Origin: Siphonodentalium dalli
Lineage: Eukaryota; Mollusca; Scaphopoda; Gadilida; Siphonodentaliidae
Length of the DNA stretch: 64,000 bases
Assembly (NCBI GenBank): GCA_032622095.1
Contig: CP136061.1
Span: forward strand, 238,316,609 to 238,380,608
Direction: 5' to 3'
Shown here: positions 33,098 to 44,617 of the stretch, in pieces
Layout: each line of letters begins with the position of its first letter
How positions within the stretch are numbered: position 1 is the stretch's first letter
Program-made: the position numbers and the translations under genes
The notes under the pieces: generated by a model
What the model saw: the letters and a program-made list of their open reading frames with translations, nothing else
What the model was told of the DNA's origin: nothing
Databases searched by the model: none

Positions 33098-33576
33098 AGG
33101 TACTCAACCCGTAAAGAGGGTCCCCATCTCAACAGATTCCAACAACAACAATCCGATCAGAGGGTCCTATATTACTATTTCTTTGGCTTTGGGGGTAAAA
33201 ATATTTGATTCGAGTCGAGGAACCCATCAAACAAAGCTCAGAGTCATTAGATATTGATTTTTGAAAATTCTTATGTTCTCGAGATGAGTACTTATAACTG
33301 CCGTCAATTTGGTAACATGCTCGAGATTTTACGCCAAAATTCTATTCAAACAGACAAGGATGGATAACTCTATAATCAAGTGGGTAATAATAACGAATTT
33401 TTTACTATCTTCTGGGCCAGAAAGAATTCCCGATAATGAAAAATAATAGATTTCTAAAATCGATATCTAACAAATCTGAGCTTTGATGGGTGACTTCCTC
33501 GACTCGAATCAAATATTTTTGACCCCCGAAGCCATTGAAATAGTAATTGAGAGGAGTTTTATCGGGTTGAGTACCT
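33098..33576 (+). mobile_element. TTAA MITE (AGGTACTCAACCCG family), copy in hAT-foldback left arm
   Basis: It is flanked by TTAA on both sides (33094-33097, 33577-33580). Termini are AGGTACTCAACCCG and the inverse CGGGTTGAGTACCT. The right arm of the same foldback has the uninterrupted site (inverse of 37705-37720, reading GACATTAATG), which is a direct empty-site comparison. TTAA targeting indicates piggyBac- or Kolobok-type mobilisation. Confidence 0.92.
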
Positions 33577-34084
33577 TTAATGTTTAGAATTTAGATTTCT
33601 CGATGAATACACTAGCAAACAATAAGTTTTAGGTATCAAATAACGCAGTGGAATACTGTGCATTCGTTTTAGCTACAATATGGCTGTTTTAGTGCGAATA
33701 TTGTAATGGCGAACACGCAAACACGCTCCGATAAAACAGCTAAAAATAGACTCGATGTTTACAATTACAGGATCGATTTCAGCCGGTATATTCAATATAA
33801 TGGGGCGTATAGTATATCAAAATGTAGAATTAGACACAGGGAATGTATTTTTTTCCAAATGGGTCCACCAGGCGGTGAAATTGTTGCAGAAATTCGCTCC
33901 AAGATATTCGCACTTATTTTTATTTCAGTTGTGACTAAAAGCCCAGATGCCGGAGCCCAGCGACTAAAAGCCAAGTTACAAAATAGATCAACTGGTTTGA
34001 ACGAATGAATATGTCAATGGTAAGACTATTCAAAAGAATATTCAAATCAAATAGTGTTTATAGACTTAAAAACTTATGTGTCCG

Positions 34085-37000
34085 CCATTCATATATGCGG
34101 TGAAGTTTTCTTATTATCCTCCAGTCATACGCGGGGGAAGTTCTGATATGAACATATTATCTGCCGGTCATACGCGGTGGAGGTTCATATTATCCACCGG
34201 TCATACACGAGGGAGGTTCTCATATTATCCTCCGGTCATACGATGGGGAGGTTTGTCATATGAACATATTAACCGCCGGTCATACGCGAGGGAGGTTCTC
34301 ATATTATCCACCGGTTATACGCGAGGGAGGTTCTCATATTTGAGGGAGGTTCTCATATTATCCACCGGTTATACGCGAGGGAGGTTCTCATATTATCCTC
34401 CGGTCATACGTGGGGGAGGTTCTGATATGAACATATTATTCGCCGGTCATACGCGGTGGAGGTTCATATTATCCACCGGTTTTACGCGGTGGAGGTTCTC
34501 ATATGAACATATTATCCACCAGTCATACGCGGTGGAGGTTCATATTATCCGCCGGTCATATGTGAGGGAAGTTCTCATATTATCCTCTGATCATATGTGG
34601 GGGAGGTTCTGATATGAACATATTATCCGCCGGTCATACACGGTGGAGGTTCATATTATCCGCCGGTCATGCGCCAGGGAGGTTCTCATATTATCCACCG
34701 GTCATACGCGAGGGAGGTTCTCATATTATCCTCCGGTCATACGTTGGGGAGGTTCTCATATGAACATATTATCTGCCGGTCATACGCGGTGGAGGTTCAT
34801 ATTATCCGCCGATCATACATGAGGGAAGTTCTCATATTATCCTTCGGTCATATGTGGGGGAGGTTCTGATATGAATATATTATCCGCCGGTCATACACGG
34901 TGAAGGTTCATATTATCCACCGGTCATACGTAGGGGATGTTCTCATATGAACATATTATCCGCCGGTCATATGCGGTGGAGGTTCTCATATGAACATATT
35001 ATCCGCCGGTCATACGCGAGGGAGGTTCTCATATTATCCACCGGTCATACGCGAGGGAGGTTCTCATATTAGCCTCCGGTCATACATAGGGGAGGTTCTC
35101 ATATGAACATATTATCTGCCGGTCATACACGGTGGAGGTTCATATTATCTGCCGGTCATACGCGAGGGAGGTTCTCATATTATCCTCCGGTCATACGATG
35201 GGGAGGTTCTCATTTGAACATATTAACCGCTGGTCATACGCGAGGGAGGTTCTCATATTATCCACCGGTTATACACGAGGGAGGTTCTCATATTTGAGGG
35301 AGGTTCTCATATTATCCACCGGTTATACGCGAGGGAAGTTCTCATATTATCCTCCGATCATATGTGGGGGAGGTTCTGATATGAACATATTATCCGCCGG
35401 TCATACACGGTGGAGGTTCATATTATCCGCCGGTCATGCGCGAAGGAGGTTCTCATATTATCCACCGGTCATACGCGAGGGAGGTTCTCATATTATCCTC
35501 CGGTCATACGCGGTGGAGGTTCATATTATCCGCCGATCATACACGAGGGAAGTTCTCATTTTATCCTTCGGTCATATGTGGGGGAGGTTCTGATATGAAC
35601 ATATTATCCGCCGGTCATACACGGTGGAGGTTCATATTATCCACCGGTCATACGTAGGGGAGGTTCTCATATGAACATATCCGCCGGTCATACGCGGTGG
35701 AGGTTCTCATATGAACATATTATCCGCCGGTCATACGCGAGGGAGGTTCTCATATTATCCACCGGTCATACGCGAGGGAGGTTCTCATATTAGCCTCCGG
35801 TCATACATAGGGGAGGTTCTCATATGAACATATTATCTGCCGGTCATACGCGGTGGAGGTTCATATTATCTGCCGGTCATACGCGAGGGAGGTTCTCATA
35901 TTATCCTCCGGTCATACGTGGGGGAGGTTCTGATATGAACATATTATTCGCCGGTCATACGGAGTGGAGGTTCATATTATCCACCTGTCATACGTGGTGG
36001 AAGTTCTCATATGAACATATTATCCGCCGGTCATACGCGGTGGAGGTTCATATTATCTGCCGGTCATACGCGAGGGAAGTTCTCATATTATCCTCCGATC
36101 ATATGTGGGGGAGGTTCTGATATGAACATATTATCCGCCGGTCATACGCGGTGGAGGTTCATATTATCCGCCGGTCATACGCGAGGGAGGTTCTCGTATT
36201 ATCCACCGGTCATACGCGAGGGAGGTTCTCATATTATCTTCCAGTCATACGTTGGGGAGGTTCTCATATGAACATATTATCCGCCGGTCATACGCGGTGG
36301 AGGTTCATATTATCTGCCGGTCATACGCGAGGGAGGTTCTCATATTATCCACCGGTCATAAGCGAGGGAGGTTCTCATATTATCCTCCGGTCATACGTTG
36401 GGGAGGTTCTCATATGAACATATTATCTGCCGGTCATACGCGGTGGAGGCCTCATATTATCCGCCGATCATACGCGAGGGAAGTTCTCATATTATCCTTC
36501 GGTCATATGTGGGGGAGGTTCTGATATGAACATATTATCCGCCGGTCATACACGGTGGAGGTTCATATTATCCACCGGTCATACGTAGGGGAGGTTCTCA
36601 TATGAACATATTATCCGCCTGTCATACGCAGTGGAGGTTCTCATATGAACATATTATCCGCCTGTCATACACGGTGGAGGTTCTCATATGAACATATTAT
36701 CCGCCGGTCATACGCGGTGGAGGTTCATATTATCCGCCGGTCATACGCGAGGGAAGTTCTCATATTATCCTTCGGTCATAGGTGGGGGAACATATTATCC
36801 GCCGGTCATACGCGGTGGAGGTTCATATTATCCACTGGTCATACGCGGTGGAAGTTCTCATATGAACATATTATCTGCCGGTCATATGCGAGGGAGGTTC
36901 TCATATTATCCACCGGTCACACCCGAGGGAGGATATGACCGGCGGATAATATGTTCATATGACCAGAGGATAATATGAGAACCTCCCTCGCGTATGACAG

Positions 37001-37225
37001 GTGGATAATATGAACCTCCACCGCGTATGACCGGTAGATAATATGTTCATATCAGAACCTCCCCCGCGTATGACTGGAGGATAATATGAGAACTTCCCTC
37101 GCGTATGACCGGCGGATAATATGAACCTCCACCGCATATGACCGGCAGATAATATGTTCATATGAGAACCTCCCCCGCGTATGACTGGCAGATAATATGA
37201 GAACCTCCACCGCATATGAATGGCG
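34085..37225. repeat. 33/35/43-bp composite minisatellite
   Basis: Units of the type GGTCATACGCGAGGGAGG plus TTCTCATATTATCCACC (35 bp), a 33-bp variant with GCGGTGGAGGTTCATA, and a 43-bp variant carrying ATGAACATATTATCCGCC alternate from 34095 to about 36930. The array then flips orientation at ~36935 (GGAGGATATGACCGGCGG) for the last 290 bp. Many long plus-strand frames here are repeat translations. There are no unique spacers, so it is not a CRISPR array. Confidence 0.9.
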
Positions 37226-38184
37226 GACACATAAGTTTTTAAGTCTATAAACACTATTTGATTTGAATATTCTTTTGAATAGCTTACCATTGACATATTC
37301 ATTCGTTCAAACCAGTTGATCTATTTTGTAACTTGGCTTTTAGTCGCTGGACTCCGGCATCTGGGCTTTTAGTCACAACTGAAATAAAAATAAGTGAGAA
37401 TATCTTGGAGCGAATTTCTGCAACAATTTCACCGCCTGGTGGACCCATTTGGAAAAAAATGCATTCCCTGTGTCTAATTCTACATTTTGATATACTATAC
37501 GTCCCATTATATTCAATATACCGGCTGAAATCGATCCTGTAATTGTAATTACATCGAGTCTATTTTTAGCTGTTTTATCGGAGCGTGTTTGCGTGTTCGC
37601 CATTACAATATTCGCAATAAACGAATGCACAGTACTCCACTGCGTTATTTGATACCTAAAACTTGTTGTTTGCTAGTGTATTCATCGAGAAATCTAAATT
37701 CTAAACATTAATGTCGAACGCAGTTTTTCGTGTTTGTGGCATTTTATGTTAGGTCAGTTGTCGACCGGATAATGTAACTTCCGGTGTCCGGTCAGTGGCG
37801 GGGTTAATATGTGTGGATAGGGCGAATGTGGTCCTTTCGTTAGACACCAAAAGTAGCCCTCTATGCGCTGTATTCCTCGAGCTATCGGCCGTCCCACGCA
37901 ATTTGAAAATCCTGTCCCGCAGATTGTCATGCTATCCCAAATTCCACCCCATGTTAGGTCAGTTGTCGATCAAATAATGGAACTTCTGGTGTTTGGTTAG
38001 TGGCGGGGTTAATATGTTTGGATAGGGCGAACGTGTGCCTTTCGTTGGACACCAAAATGAGCCCCCTACGCCCTGTATTCCTCGAGATATCGGCCGTCCC
38101 ACGCAATTTGAAATTCTGTCCCGCAGATTGTCGTTTTGTCCCATATCCCATCCCATCCCGCAGATTGTCATGTCCCAACCTCTG

Positions 38185-38307
38185 GCATAATGAAATATGA
38201 GGAATTTTGTAGCAAGTATGATTTACAAACTCCCTTCACCACCTATATAGGCCTGATTACAGCCTTACCAAAGGCATGGAAAGACTGTTTATCGACATCA
38301 ATTCACC
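38185..38307 (+). pseudogene. Tx1-like LINE ORF2, piece 3 of 5
   Basis: Continues the frame after the hAT insertion: IMKYEEFCSKYDLQTPFTTY, then IGLITALPKAWKDCLSTSIH, stopping at the TTAA MITE. The pattern YxGLIxAxPKxW is typical of the C-terminal region of Tx1 ORF2. Confidence 0.85.
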
Positions 38308-38311
38308 TTAA

Positions 38312-38957
38312 AGGGGTACTGTACCCCAATTTAAATAAATTCCCGGTGACAATAGCGATCTAATATCAATATTATATTTTAAAATAACTAATTTGAGTCG
38401 ACGATGTCTACTGAAAACGTTCCGATTAACAGGCTACCACAAAAGTAAAATTGAATTATTTAATATAAAATCATTTATGGCTGGAGTCATAAAATGGAGA
38501 ATTATGCCAGTACGAGTTACCGTTCTTGAAATCGTATCTGTTGCGTGTCTTTTATCGACGGCCGTTCGCGAACATTATTGAGTTGCAAACAAAAACATGT
38601 TACCTGCAAAAGAAAGGCCCGTTATAACCGATTCGGAAAAAGGAGAAAGAAACAAGAGTCATAAAGCGTCAAGTATTTTATAGGGAGTGAGATTGTTCGA
38701 TGGAAGAGATTGAAGGCGTCAAGTGAAGCCGTGAACAATGAACTTCCGCTTCTTCTTGCGACATGAGTTTTCTCCGGTGAAGGTCAATAACATGGCGCGT
38801 AGTTTGAAATCGTAATATTTTTGTTTCCAAAATCAATATTTTCTTCGCTAAATTGGGTTTATACGAAACTCATATAAACACGAACACAATCTAACTTGAA
38901 AGTTATTTCAATGGGCGTAAATAAAAAAAATTGTCTATCCCTGTGTACAGTACCCCT
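38312..38957. mobile_element. TTAA MITE (AGGGGTACTGTAC family), intact copy
   Basis: It is flanked by TTAA (38308-38311 and 38958-38961). Termini are AGGGGTACTGTAC and GTACAGTACCCCT. 646 bp, no transposase. Removing it plus one TTAA restores the LINE frame across IHLNSVTSDYIIK. A damaged relative is at 2845. The ORF at 38393-38581 is fortuitous. Confidence 0.92.
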
Positions 38958-38961
38958 TTAA

Positions 38962-39157
38962 CAGTGTGACATCTGACTATATAATTAAATTAAAAAACTG
39001 TGAAAAAGCTTGCAGAGAGTTTTACCGCATTTTCTTGAATGAAATTATCCTGTCACCCCAAACATCTCAGAAAACATGGCAAGACCGCCTTGGGAAATTA
39101 TTTTCAGCTGAGCAGTGGAAATCAATATACAATAACACGGCCAGAATAACAAATGAC
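38962..39157 (+). pseudogene. Tx1-like LINE ORF2, piece 4 of 5
   Basis: Reads SVTSDYIIKLKNCEKACREF, then YRIFLNEIILSPQTSQKTWQ, DRLGKLFSAEQWKSIYNN and TARITND, ending where the antisense LINE is inserted. Confidence 0.85.
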
Positions 39158-39592
39158 GAACGAACGAACGAATATTTTATTATAGTGACATGTGTGTATA
39201 GTGTATACAAAACATCATATACAGATGATAACAATGTCGAGTTACAAAATAACAACACACCCGGCCAATAAGGCCTATAAGTCACTTTAAACAAATAATA
39301 AAGAAAATTGTTGTGCACATTCATGGGATAGAAAAGGTTTTGCTAAGAAGATCTTGTCTTTTTTGATAAGCACTATAAAGAAATTTATCTACTTGAAGGG
39401 GATACCGATTCATTAGCCGCGTAAGCAAGCAGACGTCACTAAATTGTGTCTGTCCATGTTCAATCGCGATATATGACATCAGTTTTGATCGCAAGTGTTT
39501 ATATGCTCGACAGTTTAATAAGCAGAAAATGTGTCTCATCTTCAACTTGGCTACAATCACACAGAGAACAATATCTCTTGTCGGAATCTTCC
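39158..39592 (-). pseudogene. Second LINE (antisense), 3' part with GAAC/GTTC-type tail
   Basis: On the minus strand the frame gives CSLC, VEDETHFLL, YKHLRSKLMSYIA and FLYSAYQKRQDLL, a LINE ORF2 C-terminus. The element ends in a short tandem tail (TTCG repeats on the minus strand) next to TGAC at 39154-39157, which is repeated at 44614-44617 as a short target duplication. It is broken by frameshifts. Confidence 0.75.
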
Positions 39593-40142
39593 TTAGGCCA
39601 AACTTTTTTATTTTACTGCTTTACGGATCCGCCGACCCTGTTTTCTGTGGCCCAACAAGGAAATAAAAATCAAATATAATTTTTATTTTTATTTTCACAG
39701 CCGACAGCTGTTTCTGCTTATCAGTAACAAATTATCTAACCACATTTCACTGATTAAAGATGCATAGGACACACCAACTATAGATATCTCTGGCTTTAAT
39801 TACTTTTAACTAAATCCAAGTTGAAAACTGAGAAGTCAGCTTGAGTTTATGTGTCGGCCACCAAGATACCTGTATGCTTTCTATAAATCTTGACATCTCT
39901 TTAAAACTTTAAATGGCCTTTAGAATACATTTTGTATTCCTGGGAATTTATGGTGATCTTTATGACTGAAGACCAATAACAGTCCACAAGGTTTCTTAGA
40001 TAGGAATGACAAACTAATGAGTATGTGGGTTTGCTCAAGTTACACATTCACTTTTTATCACTACCACTAATCTCATCATTCCCATGTGTGTATTAACCCT
40101 CTCTATACTAAATACTCATTGACCAGACAAGTAGATTCCTTA

Positions 40143-40198
40143 GGAAATGTTCAGATAATAAGTTCAACAAGATCTAAACTTATTATCTGAACATTTCC
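40143..40198. repeat. Perfect 22-bp stem hairpin
   Basis: GGAAATGTTCAGATAATAAG plus TT (40143-40164) is perfectly inverted at 40177-40198, with a 12-nt loop. It lies in the left part of the TIR element. Confidence 0.85.
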
Positions 40199-40712
40199 CA
40201 CCAACTAATAGGAATCATTCTGCAAATATATTATCTGTCGGCTACTTATTTTTCCATGACATCCATCCAGATGAATAATGGACTTTTTCAATGTACCGGC
40301 ATACATTATAACTGAATGGGCCTTATTTGTTTACAAATAACATAATGCCCAGGGTTCATTAGTTCAGGGGTCATAAATCTACTCACTGGAAGCTCACCGA
40401 TTTCATTGGTCGATTCGAACAAAGAGTGAAAAATATTTCCGCGCCAATATTTCTATTCCGTCTCACTTTTGTTCTAACCAGCTAGAGATACATATCTAAA
40501 TTTGATTTGAATTGAAGTAGTCTATTATAATTGCTACAATTTTTGACGTGATTTGACTGCATTTGAAGAGTTTGTTACTGAGAACGCTGAAATTCGGATT
40601 CATAGTCACTAAGTCAGTAACGCGTCGTACACTGTTCCGATATGTCAACAAAAGACCCTCGAAGCCTGCGTAACACCAAGGGGGTCAATTATGTGGCACT
40701 TCATACACTTCA

Positions 40713-41207
40713 TTGAAACTGCTTAAAAAGATTGTGTATTATTACACAATATATGATTGGAAAGCTCTTCTAAATTTCTACGGAGATTGGCTCCGTTTGA
40801 TTCAAAGCAAGAAGTTGAATGGTAAACCTTTAAATTCATACACTCATATCATCTATCATGTTGGCACTAACAACATTGAGTCGACATCAGAGCATAACAT
40901 TAGTAAAGCCTTCTCAACCCTTATTGCTCGAACTCGGGAAGCAAGTCCTGCAAAGTTAATTATGTCCGCAATCATTCCGCGGCCAAAGGATATAGACATA
41001 TTTGGTGAGAAGGTTATTAATGTAAATAAGAAGTTATCAGAAATGTGCGCGGAAAGAAAAATGCAATTCATAAGAACTTATAGAGTCTTTAACACCAAAG
41101 GAGCACCAAAGTCAGAACTGTATTGTGAAGATAACCTTCACCTAAATGATGAAGGAACAGGACGAATTAGGTCCCTACTAATGCAAGTCGTTAACCGATT
41201 AGTATAA
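40713..41207 (+). pseudogene. SGNH/GDSL-hydrolase domain of a retroelement, N-truncated
   Basis: The frame contains THIIYHVGTNNIEST (block with the oxyanion-hole Asn), LIMSAIIPRPKDID, and YCEDNLHLNDEGTGRI with the catalytic Asp and His (D-x-x-H). The N-terminal GDS block with the nucleophilic Ser is missing, so it cannot be an intact hydrolase. SGNH domains are known as accessory domains in some Ngaro-type and CR1-type retroelements. The location between A1 and B1 of a split-direct-repeat element supports a Ngaro-like origin. Confidence 0.75.
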
Positions 41208-42922
41208 TCAAAGTTAGTTTAGTTTCAATTTAACTTTTTGAATTTCTAATAGTAAGGTTGGAGTAGGATTGGTCTTAAGTCATTCTGAACAAGACATATG
41301 TTAGGATTGGATTGTGCATTTCATTCTTTGGAAGACATGACTTTAATAGTGGCAAGGCGACTGTTGGTCATTTGAGGATAGAGAACACATACTCGGTTCC
41401 AACCTCAACTTGAGTTCCATTGAAGGTCTCGCACATTCTATAATTCAAAGTATATGTCTTTATTTCTATTCTTCTATTTTGGCGGCCTTCGATCGGCTTG
41501 GCGGGTAGTATCAGATAACTAATCTAACCTTATCTAGTTTTACAATAGACTGATTCAGTTTTCTAACTATACCTGACACATAGATATAATCATTATTTAT
41601 TAGATAGGCATCAGTAGGGAAGTAATTAGTCCTGTTCTATAATATTAATGTATGTGTCATATGCATGTATTGTATCGTACATGTCTGTCTGTATGTTCAA
41701 GCTCAAACACAGGCCTCTGACTCAAGATCTGTACCACAAACCTTTACATGTAAGTATATCTGAATTCAGCTTGAACCCTCTTATATTTAAAGATAAACTA
41801 GGTCGATTGGATCGATAATTAAAGTACAAATATATATATATGAGTGGTGGTATAGATTTTGTGTTAGGGGCCTTTGATCATTTCATTCATTTTCACACTC
41901 TTATTCACCTCGACATTTTAATTTGTTGTCATCAGTCATCTATTTGTTATATATGTTTGCATGTTTGTTGTTTAGGGCCCTGAGGCCTGAAGTGTATTAT
42001 CTTTGTCTGGTTGGTTCATCCGCAATAAATCATTAAGTGATAGCTGCCTTCATCTGAACCCTACCCTGGTCATTGGCCTTATTTGTTTACAAATAACCTA
42101 ATGCCCAGGGTTCATTAGTTCAGGGGTCATGAATCTACTCACTGGAAGCTCACCGATTTCATTGGTCGATTCGAACAAAGAGTGAAAAATATTTCCGCGC
42201 CAATATTTCTATTCCGTCTCACTTTTGTTCTAACCAGCTAGAGATACATATCTAAATTTGATTTGAATTGAAGTAGTCTATTATAATTGCTACAATTTTT
42301 CCCGCCCACCCACCCATATAGAATATGGTAGTAAACATTTATTACCATATTGAATTTCTCTATAAAATTTATAAAACACATTAAGTTAGCGGGTAGTATC
42401 AGATAACTAATCTAACCTTATCTAGTTTTACAATAGACTGATTCAGTTTTCTAACTATACCTGACACATAGATATAATCATTATTTATTAGATAGGCATC
42501 AGTAGGGAAGTAATTAGTCCTGTTCTATAATATTAATGTATGTGTCATATGCATGTATTGTATCGTACATGTCTGTCTGCATGTTCAAGCTCAAACACAG
42601 GCCTCTGACTCAAGATCTGTACCACAAACCTTTACATGTAAGTATATCTGAATTCAGCTTGAACCCTTTTATATTTAAAGATAAACTAGGTCGATTGGAT
42701 CGATAATTAAAGTACAAATATATATATGAGTGGTGGTATAGATTTTGTGTTAGGGGCCTTTGATCATTTCATTCATTTTCACACTCTTATTCACCTCGAC
42801 ATTTTAATTTGTTGTCATCAGTCATCTATTTGTTATATATGTTTGCATGTTTGTTGTTTAGGGCCCTGAGGCCTGAAGTGTATTATCTTTGTCTGGTTGG
42901 TTCATCCGCAATAAATAATTAA

Positions 42923-43391
42923 AGGTACTCAACCCGTAAAGAGGGTACCCATCTCAACAGATTCCAACAACAACAATCCGATCAGAGGGTCCTATATTAC
43001 TATTTCTTTGGCTTTGGGGGTAAAACATATTTGATTCGAGTCGAGGAACCCATCAAACAAAGCTCAGAGTTATTAGATATTGATTTTTGAAAATTCTTAT
43101 GTTCTCGAGATGAGTACTTATAACTGCCGTCAATTTGGTAACATGCTCGAGATTTTACGCCAAAATTCTATTCAAACAGACAAGGATGGATAACTCTATA
43201 ATCAAGTGGTAATAATTGACTACGTACTGGGCCAGTAAGAATTCCCGATAATGAAAAATAATAGATTTCTAAAATTGATATCTAACAAATCTGAGCTTTG
43301 ATGGGTGACTTCCTCGACTCGAATCAAATTTTTTTGACCCCCGAAGCCATTGAAATAGTAATTGAGAGGAGTTTTATCGGGTTGAGTACCT
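42923..43391 (+). mobile_element. TTAA MITE (AGGTACTCAACCCG family), copy in repeat B2
   Basis: 469 bp, TTAA on both sides (42919-42922, 43392-43395). The sister repeat B1 has the empty site ATCATTAAGTGATAGCTGCC at ~42028-42047. Nearly identical to 51255-51723, so recent. Confidence 0.95.
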
Positions 43392-43748
43392 TTAAGTGAT
43401 AGCTGCCTTCATCTGAACCCTACCCTGGTCATTGGGGAGTCCATTTATTCAATAATTAAAATGTTAAACAAAAACAAACCCTTTTATTTCTGGATTTTTT
43501 CAATATTATTCAATAATCTGAGCTGTTTCAAATAATAGTAATGGATTTGAATTTTGTGATATACATCCAAAAAGCGTTCTCTATAAATGACTGACAGAGA
43601 ATTATAAAGACACAGTTACCACCTTAGCGAATGTCAAAAAAAAAGAAGGAGATTCAAGCATTTTTATATTTATTTTTTTTCCGACCGACCCTACCAAAAC
43701 AAGGTTAAAAAAATCCGTAAAGCAGAAAAATAAAAAAGTTTGGCCTAA

Positions 43749-44613
43749 ATATTATACCTCCCAGTCTCAATATTCAAAGGGCTTCATGACACTCGTCGAG
43801 ATTACACATTCGTCTATCGTCAAATATATTATTCATGTTCAGTATCTGTGTGATTAATTTAAAGTGGGCAGCCCAACTATCTTTCTTACAGTTTAAGATG
43901 TCCCATAAAAATACTTGTTTTGTAATTCTGCCAGCGTGCATGGTCAATAAACGATTCCAGAATCTCAGCATCGAATACCACCGACGGCAATAATGGGATG
44001 TCCATCCAACATCGCCGTTATTATAAGTGCGGGTAGAGGGGTGTAACGACCAACTCCCAAGAAATAGCGTAAAGCACGGTGTTGAACTGTGTTAATTGAG
44101 TGGAATTGACCAAATCCCCAAACTTCACTGCAATAGTCTGTTACTGGAATAACACAGGAATTATAGAGTTTTTCATATGTTTCAATACATATTTCTTTCA
44201 AATTATGAATTTTAGAAATTACAGCTCCGAGTGCACGCCCATCGGCTTTCGCGAGGTTCTCACAATTCGCTTTAAATGACATATGTTCGTCAACGATCAC
44301 TCCTACGTATTTCAAGCTGGGAACTATGTCAATAGTTTGGTCACACAAGCTGAACACAGACAAGCTCCGAGTACGTTGTGGTTTCCGAAAATGGATAACC
44401 TTCGTTTTACTATAGAGTTTATATTTACGCGCCATTTACTGCACCATAAGGTAATCACGTCAAAAAGTAATTGTAAATCATGCTCATTTTCTGCTATTAG
44501 TGCAATATCATCAGCATATAGTAATACAGAAATATTCCTAGATCCGATGCTCACTCCAATGTCGAGGGTATTCAATTCAGAGGCAAGATCATTTATGTAT
44601 AAGTTAAACAGAG
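43749..44613 (-). pseudogene. Second LINE (antisense), reverse-transcriptase part
   Basis: On the minus strand: LFNLYINDLASELN, SVLLYADDIALIAENEHDLQ, LWCSKWRVNIN, a frameshift near 44400, then VIHFRKPQRTRSLSVFSLCD, LKYVGVIVDEHMSFK, ALGAVISKIHNLKEICIETY, EKLYNSCVIPVTDYCSEVWG, LRYFLGVGRYTPLPALI, and MLRFWNRLLTMHAGRITKQV. It has the catalytic YADD and a thumb/connection region of CR1/I/RTE-like style; the clade is not resolved. The 5' end is truncated within the RT. Confidence 0.8.
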
Positions 44614-44617
44614 TGAC

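Larger units (their letters stand above)
32628..38176. mobile_element. 5.5-kb hAT-type foldback element with minisatellite core
   Basis: It is flanked by a perfect 8-bp duplication, AACCTCTG (32620-32627 and 38177-38184). Termini are GGGACATTGACAATCTGCGG and its inverse (...GATTGTCATGTCCC). The arms are ~970 bp each: left 32628-34090, including a later 479-bp MITE; right 37215-38176. They are near-identical inverted repeats. Each arm contains a ~195-bp tandem pair with GCGTGGGACGGCCGATA. Between the arms lies a 3.1-kb minisatellite. No transposase ORF is found; an 8-bp duplication suggests hAT mobilisation. Removing the element plus one duplication rejoins the LINE frame as NDETSGIMKYEEFC. 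Confidence 0.88.
40318..43435 (+). mobile_element. Internally deleted retroelement with split direct repeats (Ngaro/PAT-like)
   Basis: The repeats are arranged A1-internal-B1-A2-B2: A1 40318-40544, B1 41501-42074, A2 42075-42300, an 88-bp spacer with a hairpin, and B2 42389-43435 (574 bp once the inserted MITE is discounted). A1 and A2 (~227 bp) and B1 and B2 (574 bp) are almost identical. This order is the split-direct-repeat architecture of tyrosine-recombinase retrotransposons (PAT/Ngaro type). The interior has only a gag-like start (ATG 40642, MSTKDPRSLRNTKGVNYVAL) and an SGNH-hydrolase remnant. A simple tandem duplication with a deletion is the alternative. Confidence 0.7.
39593..43748. 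mobile_element. TIR element (TTAGGCCAAACTTTTTTA termini) inserted in the second LINE
   Basis: The left end TTAGGCCAAACTTTTTTATT, continuing CTGCTTTACGGATC, is mirrored at 43712-43748. The arms also share GACCCT-x-GTTTT. TA within both ends (39594-39595, 43746-43747) could be a TA target duplication, making the TIR start GGCCAAAC. The original interior is about 720 bp on the left and 310 bp on the right of a later retroelement. No transposase is seen. The termini resemble 27200-27641. Confidence 0.75.

Noticed and set aside
34085-36930. Regular 33-43-bp repeats resembling a CRISPR array
   Set aside because: There are no unique spacers, the units are contiguous, and the setting is a eukaryotic foldback element.
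34076-36978. Many long plus-strand ORFs (up to 178 codons) with an SYAREVLILS-like repeat
   Set aside because: They are translations of the 33/35/43-bp minisatellite in different frames and end or start wherever unit length shifts the frame.
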